The notes beneath the pieces are model-generated. The model worked only from the letters and a program-made list of their open reading frames with translations, was not told the origin of the DNA and did no database searches. A program made the position numbers and the translations under genes. Positions 52,956-61,148 of a DNA stretch of 64,000 bases are shown here, piece after piece. Each line of letters begins with the position of its first letter. Within the stretch, counting starts at the first letter, position 1. This DNA comes from Sphingomonas corticis (GTDB taxonomy: Bacteria > Pseudomonadota > Alphaproteobacteria > Sphingomonadales > Sphingomonadaceae), in NCBI RefSeq assembly GCF_012035195.1, contig NZ_JAAVJH010000002.1, positions 124,001-188,000 on the forward strand, written 5' to 3'.

Positions 52956-53513
52956 ATGAAGCGGCGAGTGGTGTTGGGCTTCGCGATCGCGATGCTCGCA
53001 GGATGCGCGGGCAACCAGGGCGTGGCGCCCGACGCGCCGCTGCCCACGCGGGAGATCCCGGTGTACCGCCTCGCCGCGGACGACAAGCTGAAGATCAGCG
53101 TCTTCGGCGAGGAGGGACTGAGCGGCGACTATACGATCGGCAGCGACGGGAACCTGGCCTATCCCCTGCTCGGCTCGATCCCGGCCAAGGGCCTGACCCT
53201 GGCGGAGCTGACGCAGCGGATCACCGCCGGACTCGCCTCCTCGATCCAGGCGCCGCGCGTGTCGGTCGACGTCACGCAATACCGTCCCTTCTTCATCCTG
53301 GGCGAGGTGAACCGGCCGGGCCAATATCCCTATCGCACCGGCATGACGCTCAACAGCGCGGTCGCGACGGCCGGGGGCTTCACCTATCGCGCCAATCAGA
53401 AGCAGGTGCTGATCCAGCATTTCGGCGAGGCGGGCGAGCGCCGCTACGACCTGACCGCGGACCTGCCGGTGCTGCCGGGCGACACGGTGCGGGTGCGCGA
53501 GCGGTTCTTCTGA
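52956..53513 (+). CDS. polysaccharide export lipoprotein (Wza/GumB family)
   Basis: 185 residues. A lipoprotein signal ends LAGCAG (acylated Cys). The poly-export domain follows (IPVYRLAADDKLKISVFGEE, GSDGNLAYPLLG), then one SLBB domain (RPFFILGEVNRPGQYPYRTG). It is short compared with E. coli Wza (about 380 residues), so it lacks the extra domains and C-terminal helix that cross the outer membrane. The next gene encodes a beta-barrel that may supply the outer-membrane pore. Confidence 0.92.
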   Translation: MKRRVVLGFAIAMLAGCAGNQGVAPDAPLPTREIPVYRLAADDKLKISVFGEEGLSGDYTIGSDGNLAYPLLGSIPAKGLTLAELTQRITAGLASSIQAPRVSVDVTQYRPFFILGEVNRPGQYPYRTGMTLNSAVATAGGFTYRANQKQVLIQHFGEAGERRYDLTADLPVLPGDTVRVRERFF

Positions 53514-54787
53514 TGCGCCACCTCCTCGTCGTGGCGGCCCTGCTGGCGGGAGCCGCGCCCGCGGCCGCGCAGCTGATGCCGAACGACCAGAGCCTGGTCA
53601 CCTTCAACCGCTACATCGCGGTGCGGGAACGGCGGGTGCCCGGCTTCGACAGCCCGGGCATCCCGCTGGGGTCGTTCACGCTCCAGCCCACGCTCGACGC
53701 CAACGTGCTCTACAACGACAACGTGCTGGCAACGCAGGACGATCGCGACGGCGACGTGATCGCGCGGATCACCCCGGCGCTCACCGCCAACTCCAACTGG
53801 TCGGACAGCCTGCTCTCGCTCAGCGCGATCGCCGACATCGACCGCTATGGCCGGCTGGGCACGGAGAACACGGTCAACACGAACCTGTCCGCCTACGGCT
53901 GGCACGACCTGTCGCGCGCCACCCGGTTCCGCAGCCTGGTGCGGTTCCAGTCGCTGCGCGAATCGCGCGAGTCGCAGGACGTCTTCGTGCTGACGCGGCG
54001 GCCGATCCGCTTTCGCACGCTGGAACTGGGCGTGGGCGCGCGGCATCGTTTCGCCAACACGCAGGTGTCGGTCGACGGCGGCGTGGTGAAGAGCGACTTC
54101 GACGATGCGGTGCGGCGCAGCGATAACGTCCTGATCGATCAGGATTTTCGCGACAGCGTGCTGAAGCGCGGCCGTGCGCGCGTGGAGTTCGGCCAGTCGC
54201 CCGCGGTCGCCTATTTCGTGCAGGGCACCTACGACCGGCGCACCTACCGGCTGCGCGCGCGCGACCCGCTGGCGAGCGCGCGCGAATCGGAGATCGTGGA
54301 GGCGCTGGGCGGCGTGCGGTTCGAGCTGCCCATCCTGGCCCGCGGCGAGGTGGGCGTGGGCTATACCCGCGGCAGCTATCGCGGGGTGCAGTTCACGCCC
54401 GTGTCCGGCCTCGCCATCCGGACCCAGGTCACCTTCTTCCCCACCCAACTGACCAACGTGACCGTGTCCGCCGAGCGGCGCGTGAGCGACACCGGCGTCC
54501 CCTCGTCGGGCGGCTTCGCCACGCTGTCCGGCTCGATCCGCGTGGATCACGAACTGCTGCGCCAGCTGGTGCTGGGTGCCAGCGCCGGGTTCCGCCGGGA
54601 TTCGTTCAATGGCGCGGACCGCGACGACGAGCGGTTCGAGCTGGGAGCATCGGCCGACTATCGCCTGAACCGTCGTCTGTCGGCCCGTCTGAACCTCAGC
54701 CGGCTCGACCTGACGTCCAGCGGGACCGGCGCCTTCAAGTCCTTCGTGGCGAACCGCCTGCTGTTCGGCGTAGGGGTGCGGCCATGA
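53513..54787 (+). CDS. outer-membrane beta-barrel protein of the exopolysaccharide cluster
   Basis: 424 residues. A signal peptide (RHLLVVAALLAGAAPAAAQ) is followed by many alternating strands, for example GSFTLQPTLDANVLYNDNVL, DVIARITPALTANSNWSDSL, and the end RLNLSRLDLTSS. This matches the outer membrane beta-barrel 2 family seen with Wza/Wzc-like genes. It may form or assist the export pore for the polymer. The ATG overlaps the previous stop by one base, and its stop overlaps the next start by four. Confidence 0.85.
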   Translation: MRHLLVVAALLAGAAPAAAQLMPNDQSLVTFNRYIAVRERRVPGFDSPGIPLGSFTLQPTLDANVLYNDNVLATQDDRDGDVIARITPALTANSNWSDSLLSLSAIADIDRYGRLGTENTVNTNLSAYGWHDLSRATRFRSLVRFQSLRESRESQDVFVLTRRPIRFRTLELGVGARHRFANTQVSVDGGVVKSDFDDAVRRSDNVLIDQDFRDSVLKRGRARVEFGQSPAVAYFVQGTYDRRTYRLRARDPLASARESEIVEALGGVRFELPILARGEVGVGYTRGSYRGVQFTPVSGLAIRTQVTFFPTQLTNVTVSAERRVSDTGVPSSGGFATLSGSIRVDHELLRQLVLGASAGFRRDSFNGADRDDERFELGASADYRLNRRLSARLNLSRLDLTSSGTGAFKSFVANRLLFGVGVRP

Positions 54788-56964
54788 CGGAGACTTCTGA
54801 CCAGGCCGCCCGGATGCCGCTGCCACGCTCGCGCGCGGTGGTGGCCGTGCCGAAGAGCGCGACGGGAAATGCCACGGACGCCGCGCGCCGCGCGCTGGCG
54901 GTGCTGCGACGCCGCTGGCTGCCGGCGCTGGCGGTGTTCCTGGCCGTGATCGGCGGTGTGATCTACTACACCTGGCGCCAGCCGCTGGCCTATACGGCGA
55001 GTGCCAGCCTCGTCGTGAACGCGCGCATCCTCGACGTCGTCTCGCCCGACAAGGGCGTGGTCCCCAAGGCGTCGGACAGCGACGCGGCGGTGAACACCGA
55101 GGTGCAGATCCTGCAATCGCGCGAGGTGGCGCAGCGCGTCGCCGCCACGCTGTCACAGCAGGAGCCCGGCTTCGCCGAGCGCGTGACCGAGCAGGCGCAG
55201 CCGCGCGCCGACCGGATCGTGGCCAACGTGCTGCAGAGCAAGCTGTCGGTCCGCCGGCCGGGCGACACGAACGTGCTGAGCGTGAGCTACACCGCGGCCG
55301 ATCCCGAGCTCGCCGCCAAGGTGGCGAACGCCTTCGGCGCCGAGTATCTCGCGGTGAAGTCCGGCACCCGGCTCGGCGCCGCGCGCTCCGCCGATGCGGA
55401 CATCTCCACGCAGATCGAGAGCATGCGCTCGCAGGTGGAACAGGCCGAGGCGGCGGTGGCCCGCTACAAGGCCGCGAACAACCTGCTGTCCGCGGAAGGA
55501 TCGACGCTGACCGAGCAGGAGGTATCGCTCTACCGCCAGCAGGAGGCGACCGCCAACACCACCCTTGCCGAGGACCGCGCCCGGTTGAACACCGCGCGCG
55601 CGCAGCTGCGCGGCGGCTCGACCGGCGAGGACGTGGGCGAGGCGCTGGGGTCCTCCGTCATCGCCGGCCTGCGTCAGCAGCAGGCGCAGGCGGGAGCCCG
55701 CGTCGCCGAGCTGCGCACCCGCTACAAGGACGGCTATCCCGAGCTGGAGAAAGCCAAGCAGCAGCTCGCCGAGGTCAACCAGGCGATCCAGGCCGAGATC
55801 CGGCGCGTGATCTCCAACCTGGAGGCGCGCGTTTCCGTCTCGCAGCAGCGCGCCGCGACCGCGAGCGGCATCCTGGGCGGGGCGCGCGGCGAGCTGGCGT
55901 CGAACAACGCCGCGTCGGTCCGCCTGGGCGAGCTGGTGCGCCGCGCGGACGCGCTGAAGGCGACCTACCAGGCGATGATGGAGCGTCGCAACGCGGTGAC
56001 CAGCGAGGCGATGATCGGCACCGCCGACGCGCGCGTGTTCTCGCCCGCGCAGGTGCCCGAGACGCCGTCCTCGCCCAATCGCAAGCTGAACCTCGTGATC
56101 GGCACGATGCTGGGCGTGCTGCTGGCCGGGATCGTCGTCGCGCTGTTGCAGATGTTCGATCGCCGCATCACCACCTCGCATGATGCGGAACGGCTGCTGG
56201 GCCTGCGGCATCTCGCCAACTGGCCGCTGCTGCGATCCATCGCCACGCGCGAGGAGCGCGGCATCGCCCCCGCGGACTTCGCGATGGAACGCCCGCTGTC
56301 GATGGTGGCGGAGGCGGCGCGCAACGTGCTGGTCGCGGTGGAACGCAGCGACGAACTGGGCGGCGGGCGCACCATCGCGGTCACCTCGTCCCGTCCGGAA
56401 GAGGGCAAGACCACGCTGGCGATCAGCCTCGCCCGCCTGTCCGCGCTGGGCGGACGGCGAACGGTGCTGGTCGACGGCGATATCCGCCGCGGCCGGGTCT
56501 GCCCGACGCTCGGCCTCACCCCGGTGGCCGGCGTGGTCGAGGTGATGCAGGGCAAGGCGACGCTGCGCGACGCGCTGTTGAAGGACGAGGCGAGCGGCTG
56601 TTCGGTGCTCCCCGCGCTGGTGCAGCGCTACGACGCCGGACAATTCGGCGCGGCGGATCGATTCGACAAGCTGCTGGAGATGCTGTCCCCGCTGTTCGAC
56701 ACGATCATCATCGACACGCCTCCCGTGCTGGCGGCTGCCGAATCGCGCGCCATCCTGCAGGACGTGGACGCGGTGGTGTTCGCGGTGCGGTGGAATACCA
56801 CGCTGCTGCCGGTGATCCGCGCCGCGCTGAAGCGGCTGCGCGACGTCGACGTGGAGCCGGTGGGCGTGGTGCTGACGCTGGCGGACATGCGAGCGATCGC
56901 ACGCTACGGCATCGACGACGTCGACTACAGCTACAAGGCCTATACCAATTATGGCTACAGCTGA
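54784..56964 (+). CDS. Wzc-type polysaccharide co-polymerase / tyrosine autokinase
   Basis: 726 residues. A Wzz domain at about 40-130 begins at a membrane helix (WLPALAVFLAVIGGVIYYTW), a long periplasmic coiled-coil region follows, and a second helix lies near 440-460. The cytoplasmic BY-kinase has Walker A SSRPEEGKTT near 535, Walker A' VLVDGDIRRGR and Walker B TIIIDTPPV. Six Tyr lie in the last 19 residues (Y708, Y715, Y717, Y720, Y723, Y725), the usual autophosphorylation cluster. It controls chain length and export. Confidence 0.93.
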   Translation: MTETSDQAARMPLPRSRAVVAVPKSATGNATDAARRALAVLRRRWLPALAVFLAVIGGVIYYTWRQPLAYTASASLVVNARILDVVSPDKGVVPKASDSDAAVNTEVQILQSREVAQRVAATLSQQEPGFAERVTEQAQPRADRIVANVLQSKLSVRRPGDTNVLSVSYTAADPELAAKVANAFGAEYLAVKSGTRLGAARSADADISTQIESMRSQVEQAEAAVARYKAANNLLSAEGSTLTEQEVSLYRQQEATANTTLAEDRARLNTARAQLRGGSTGEDVGEALGSSVIAGLRQQQAQAGARVAELRTRYKDGYPELEKAKQQLAEVNQAIQAEIRRVISNLEARVSVSQQRAATASGILGGARGELASNNAASVRLGELVRRADALKATYQAMMERRNAVTSEAMIGTADARVFSPAQVPETPSSPNRKLNLVIGTMLGVLLAGIVVALLQMFDRRITTSHDAERLLGLRHLANWPLLRSIATREERGIAPADFAMERPLSMVAEAARNVLVAVERSDELGGGRTIAVTSSRPEEGKTTLAISLARLSALGGRRTVLVDGDIRRGRVCPTLGLTPVAGVVEVMQGKATLRDALLKDEASGCSVLPALVQRYDAGQFGAADRFDKLLEMLSPLFDTIIIDTPPVLAAAESRAILQDVDAVVFAVRWNTTLLPVIRAALKRLRDVDVEPVGVVLTLADMRAIARYGIDDVDYSYKAYTNYGYS

Positions 56965-57017
56965 CCGATGGCGCGGCCCGGCGCCGATCGCCGCGGGACT
57001 CACCGGCGGGGAGGCCG

Positions 57018-57075
57018 CCGGTCGGATCAGGGCCGGTCGGATCAGGGCCGGTCGGATCAGGGCCGGTCAGATCAG
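57018..57075. repeat. 15-bp tandem repeat after the wzc-like gene
   Basis: Four copies of ggccggtcggatcag, the first truncated and the last with one change (gtcAgatc). The changed copy supplies the stop codon of the antisense small gene. Confidence 0.9.
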
Positions 57076-57294
57076 GCGCAGCAGGATCGTCCAGGCGACG
57101 ATGCCGAACGTCGCGGCGCCGGCCCAGTAGACCGGCACGATGCGGTGGGCGGGCCCGTCCGGTCCCCTTCCATGCCAGGAGGGCTGGCCGCCGGTCCACG
57201 ACGACCCGCTCCAGGGCCCTGCATCACCCGCGACAGGGAAGATCGACATGCTATCGGTGGCCAACATGGCATTGATGCCATTATGCTCTTTCAT
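57067..57294 (-). CDS. small single-helix membrane protein, antisense to the operon
   Basis: 75 residues, no family recognised. The N-terminal 50 residues are polar and rich in Gly, Ser and Trp (KEHNGINAMLATDSMSIFPV, then GSSWTGGQPSW). The C-terminus is one membrane helix (IVPVYWAGAATFGIVAWTIL) ending in LLRLI, so it would be tail-anchored. A strong GGGAGGGGG lies five bases before the ATG, better than most sites in the cluster. It runs against the surrounding genes and ends in a tandem repeat. A longer upstream reading in the same frame has no ribosome-binding site. Confidence 0.65.
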   Translation of the reverse strand: MKEHNGINAMLATDSMSIFPVAGDAGPWSGSSWTGGQPSWHGRGPDGPAHRIVPVYWAGAATFGIVAWTILLRLI

Positions 57295-57413
57295 ACGACC
57301 CCCTCCCGTAGCGCGGCTTTTCGCCGTCGCTGCGCCTTGACGAAGCCGGTCTTGCCGGCGCGACATCCATCCCCCGAAAGATGCCGATGAGCGAAGTATT
57401 TCACACCTCATCG

Positions 57414-57428
57414 AACGATACAATCGTT
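57414..57428. promoter_or_regulatory. inverted repeat over a possible -10 box before the acyltransferase gene
   Basis: AACGAT, ACA, ATCGTT, perfect six-base arms. TACAAT (57419-57424) inside it fits a -10 box. It lies in the divergent gap between the small antisense gene and the acyltransferase. Confidence 0.4.
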
Positions 57429-57481
57429 TGGGCGCGCCAAGGTACCTCCATGGTCCGAAACGAGTATTCCGGGCGGGCGCG

Positions 57482-58600
57482 GTGACGAAGGCTGGCTCCT
57501 TCAACCCCCACGTCCACGGCGCCCGCGGCCTGTTCGCGGCGATGGTGTTCGTGTTCCACGTCGCCAATTCCGGGCTTCCCACCTTCTCGCCCGTCGCCTC
57601 AGGCCTGCCGTATCAGGCGGCGATGAGCCTCCAGTTCGGTGTCGAGCTGTTCTTCGGCATCAGCGGCTTCGTGATCGTCGGCGCGATTGCGCGCGCGCCG
57701 TCGGTGCGGGCGTTCCTGTGGGACCGCGCCACCCGCATCTATCCCGTCTTGTGGATCTCGCTGGTGGCGATCAGCATCGCGGCGCTCGCGCTCGATCGCT
57801 GGCGCCCGCCGCCGGGCGAGTGGATCCTGAATTTCGTCGCGCCGCCGCCCTTCATCCACATCGGCCAGATCAATCCGGCCGCGTGGTCGCTCGGTTACGA
57901 ACTCACCTTCTACGCGCTGGTGGCGCTCGCCTGGTGGCTGCGCCCGCGCCTGCCCGGAACGTGGCTGTGGATCGCGGGCGTGCTGGGCGCGGTGCTGATC
58001 GTGCTGTTCCCGCGCGCGCTGCTGATCCCGGCGGGCATCCTCATCGCGCTGGGACGGGGAGAGTCGCGGCCGTGGCGCGCGCTGTCGGCGGTCCCGGGAT
58101 GCTGGCTGGTGCTGTTCCTCGCGCTGTGGCGGTGGAGCGACGTGGCGAGCGGCAGCGTGCAGACCGCCAGTCCGGTCGTGCTGCCGTCGGCCATCTGGCT
58201 GGGCGTGCTGCCCGCGATGCTGGTGGCGGGCGTGTGCGGCGGGCTGGCGCTGAACGGCATCGCGGCGGGGCGCGGCACGATCGGGCGGCTTCTCTCGACG
58301 CGGGTCTTCCAGTGGCTGGGATCGGTCAGCTACAGCTTCTATCTGTGGCATCCGGTGGCGATGGCGACGGTGAAGGCGGTGATGGAGAAGATGGACGTGC
58401 CGGCCGCGCTCGGCCCCTGGTCGCAGCTGGCGTTCGGGGCGCTCAGCCTGCCCCCAACGCTGGTGGCGGCGCACGTCAGCCAGCGCTGGCTGGAAGTGGG
58501 CCTGACACGGTGGCTGCGCCGGCACGGCCCGCGCGAGGACGCCGGCCACGCGCCCGTCACCGCGCGCGCGGCGGACGGGGCGGGGAACGGCCCGGCATGA
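57482..58600 (+). CDS. membrane acyltransferase (acyltransferase 3 / OafA type)
   Basis: 372 residues with about ten hydrophobic helices. The start region HVHGARGLFAAMVFVFHVAN carries the catalytic His with the R/H pattern of the family; FGVELFFGISGFVIVGAI and SYSFYLWHPVAM are further signatures. It would O-acetylate or otherwise acylate sugars of the polymer. The GTG at 57482 is chosen; a TTG 18 codons upstream is also open. Its stop overlaps the polymerase start (ATGA). Confidence 0.88.
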   Translation: MTKAGSFNPHVHGARGLFAAMVFVFHVANSGLPTFSPVASGLPYQAAMSLQFGVELFFGISGFVIVGAIARAPSVRAFLWDRATRIYPVLWISLVAISIAALALDRWRPPPGEWILNFVAPPPFIHIGQINPAAWSLGYELTFYALVALAWWLRPRLPGTWLWIAGVLGAVLIVLFPRALLIPAGILIALGRGESRPWRALSAVPGCWLVLFLALWRWSDVASGSVQTASPVVLPSAIWLGVLPAMLVAGVCGGLALNGIAAGRGTIGRLLSTRVFQWLGSVSYSFYLWHPVAMATVKAVMEKMDVPAALGPWSQLAFGALSLPPTLVAAHVSQRWLEVGLTRWLRRHGPREDAGHAPVTARAADGAGNGPA

Positions 58601-59946
58601 CGATGGCCCTGGCCCGCGGCCTGCCCCGGCACGGCGGCGGCGACCACGCCGTCGCCGACGATCCGGGGCTTGCCGCCGCCGTCCCGATCCGCACCGATCT
58701 CGCCGCCCGGCTGTTCGTGCACGCCGGCTTCATCGGCGCGATCGTGCTCCAGCGCTTCTGCCTCTACGTCGGCGGCGGCGCCTTCTTCCTGGCGCAGATC
58801 CTCTTCATGGCCGCGATCGCCGCCATGGTGCTCACCGGGCGCGCGCGGGTGCGGCCGGTGGTGTCGCTGCTGCTGGCGGGGTTCGCGGCGCTGGCGCTGG
58901 TCAGCACCTTCGTCGCGGTGAACATGCCCGATCCGCGGATCACCTTCAGCATCGGGTCGATGCTGGTGCTGCTGCTGCTGTATGCGCTGCTGGCGGTCGG
59001 GCCGGACGCGCGCTTCGACGGGACGCGCACCTTCGCCATCTTCGTCGGCTACGTCCGGCTGTGCGCGGTGCTGGGCATCGCGCAATACGTCCTCCAGTTC
59101 GCCGGCCTGCGCTTCTTCTCGTTCATGCAGATGGCGCCGGCGCTGAAGCCCGTCCTGCTGGAACAGCTGTACAACCATCAGCCCTGGGTATCCTACGGCT
59201 CCAGCATCATGCGCTCCAACGGCTTCTTCCTGGTGGAGCCCAGCGTCTTCTCGCAGCTGCTGGTGCTGGCCGCGCTGGTCGACATCTTCGTGCGGCGCAG
59301 CTGGTGGGCGCTGCCGCTGTACGTGGTGGCGCACCTGCTGTCCTACTCGGGCACCGGGCTGCTGGCGCTGGCGGTCACGCTGCCGATCCTGGCGCTTGCG
59401 GACACGCGCTCGTCGGGGCGGATCCTGGCGCTGGTGGCGGGGCTGGCGGTGGTGGGCGTGATCGGCGCGATCGCGCTGCCCGACCAGGTCGCGGCCATCG
59501 CCGGGCGCGCGGACGAGCTGCAGTACAGCGGCAGCAGCGGCTATGCCCGCTACGTCGCGCCGTTCCACGTGATCGGCGCGGTGTGGGGGGAGACGCGCAC
59601 GCTGATCGGCTACGGCCCGGGCGCGATGGAGCGCGCCAGCTTCTTCATGGCGGGAAGCGGCAACGCGCTGCTGAAGCTGTTCATCGACTATGGCCTGCTC
59701 GGCCTCATCGGGTTCGTGACCTTCCTGATCGCGTCGGTGTGGCGGCGCGATCTGGCGATCGTGTCGGTGTACGGCCTGGTGAACTTCCAGCTCGGCGGGG
59801 GTTTCCTGCTGTTCCCGCCCTTCGTCGTCATCATGGCGATCCTGTGCATCTGGTCCTCGCCCGCCGACACTGCGCGCGTGGGCGAGGAAGCGGACGACGC
59901 TGCGGAGCGGGCGGATGGCGGATCGCAGGCGAGAGGACGCGCATGA
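58597..59946 (+). CDS. Wzy-like polysaccharide polymerase / O-antigen ligase-like protein
   Basis: 449 residues with ten or more hydrophobic helices and a large periplasmic loop (about 190-215, FFSFMQMAPALKPVLLEQLY). The late segment ETRTLIGYGPGAMERASFFM followed by ALLKLFIDYGLLGLIGF is the Wzy_C/O-antigen ligase pattern. It likely polymerises lipid-linked repeat units in the periplasm. It is coupled on both sides, to the acyltransferase and the GH26 gene. Confidence 0.85.
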   Translation: MTMALARGLPRHGGGDHAVADDPGLAAAVPIRTDLAARLFVHAGFIGAIVLQRFCLYVGGGAFFLAQILFMAAIAAMVLTGRARVRPVVSLLLAGFAALALVSTFVAVNMPDPRITFSIGSMLVLLLLYALLAVGPDARFDGTRTFAIFVGYVRLCAVLGIAQYVLQFAGLRFFSFMQMAPALKPVLLEQLYNHQPWVSYGSSIMRSNGFFLVEPSVFSQLLVLAALVDIFVRRSWWALPLYVVAHLLSYSGTGLLALAVTLPILALADTRSSGRILALVAGLAVVGVIGAIALPDQVAAIAGRADELQYSGSSGYARYVAPFHVIGAVWGETRTLIGYGPGAMERASFFMAGSGNALLKLFIDYGLLGLIGFVTFLIASVWRRDLAIVSVYGLVNFQLGGGFLLFPPFVVIMAILCIWSSPADTARVGEEADDAAERADGGSQARGRA

Positions 59947-60956
59947 GGATCGCCGGCATCATCGCGGCGGGCGCCCTGGCGGCGGTCGGCTGCTCCGCGC
60001 CCACTCCGGCCAACCCGGCCCCGACCCCCGCCACGACCCCCGCCACGACCCCCGCCACGACGGCGACCGCCAAGCCGCGCCCGGTGAGGGTGCCGATGTT
60101 CGTCTATCGCGGCGCCGGCTGCACCGGGAAGGGGCGCATGGCCGCCTTCGAGAAGATGCTCGGCCGCCCTGCCGACGGGGTGGTGGAATTCAGCGAGCGC
60201 AGCGACTGGTCGCATATGCTCAGCTCGATCAACTGGGCGCTGGGCTGCTGGGACGGCACCTCCTATCGCCTGGCGCAGTCGGTGCCGATGCTGATGGACA
60301 AGGGCACCTCGCTCGCCGCGGGGGCGGACGGCGCCTACGATCGCCACTTCCGCGCGCTGGGCGAGCTGCTGGTCCGCAAGGGGCACGCCGATGCCTATCT
60401 GCGCATCGGGTGGGAGTTCAACGGCGGCTGGTATCCCTGGGCCGCCAAGCGCGATCCCGCCGCGTTCGTGCGCCTCTTCCGGCGCATCGTCACCGTCATG
60501 CGCGCGGTGCCGGGGCAGCGCTTCGTGATCGTGTGGAATCCCGCCCAGGGGGAGCAGCAGATCGCGCCCGACCGGGTGTGGCCCGGTGCGGCCTATGTCG
60601 ACGTGGTGGCGCTCGACCTCTACAATCAATCGTGGAACCCGCTCGACCGGCTCAGTCCGCAGCGCCGGTGGACGACGCTGGTGGAGCAGCCCTACGGACT
60701 TTCCTGGGCGGCGCGCTTCGCCCGGGCGCAGGGCAAGCCGCTCGCGCTGCCCGAATGGGGCACGGGCACGCGCCCCGACGGCCACGGCTTCGGCGACGAT
60801 CCGGTGTTCATCGCGGGCGTCGCCGATTTCGTACGACGGCACCGCGTCGCGTTCACCGGCTATTGGGACTATAACGCGGGCGACTACAATGCGGAGCTGT
60901 CCAATGGCCGCCAGCCCCGCGCCGCCGCCGCCTTCCGCACCCATTTCGGGCGCTGA
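59943..60956 (+). CDS. GH26-like glycoside hydrolase lipoprotein
   Basis: 337 residues. A lipoprotein signal ends AVGCSAP. A Thr/Pro/Ala linker from a 12-bp tandem repeat follows. The catalytic barrel has RIGWEFNGGWYPW with the acid/base Glu, VIVWNP, VVALDLYNQSW, and LPEWGTG with the nucleophile Glu, as in family 26 mannanases and related endo-glycanases. As a lipoprotein co-translated with the polymerase gene, it probably trims or releases the polymer made here; the linkage cut is unknown. Confidence 0.87.
   Translation: MRIAGIIAAGALAAVGCSAPTPANPAPTPATTPATTPATTATAKPRPVRVPMFVYRGAGCTGKGRMAAFEKMLGRPADGVVEFSERSDWSHMLSSINWALGCWDGTSYRLAQSVPMLMDKGTSLAAGADGAYDRHFRALGELLVRKGHADAYLRIGWEFNGGWYPWAAKRDPAAFVRLFRRIVTVMRAVPGQRFVIVWNPAQGEQQIAPDRVWPGAAYVDVVALDLYNQSWNPLDRLSPQRRWTTLVEQPYGLSWAARFARAQGKPLALPEWGTGTRPDGHGFGDDPVFIAGVADFVRRHRVAFTGYWDYNAGDYNAELSNGRQPRAAAAFRTHFGR
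60023..60058. repeat. 12-bp tandem repeat in the GH26 linker
   Basis: Three perfect copies of gacccccgccac, encoding Thr-Pro-Ala-Thr repeats between the lipoprotein signal and the catalytic domain. Copy changes would keep the frame and alter linker length. Confidence 0.85.
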
Positions 60957-61148
60957 GCGCGCGCGGCACTAGCCGCGGCGTTGACGCACGTAGCGCAACG
61001 GGTCTCCCGCCGCGGACCACGGGTCACCGGCGCGGCGCTCGCACGTCGTCCCCGACAACAGCTATCGCGAGATCGGCAGTCGCCTGGATGGCGGGCGGTG
61101 GGTTGGTGCAGCAGACTGTGCCACCGCCGCCCCAAGGCTGAGCGGAGT

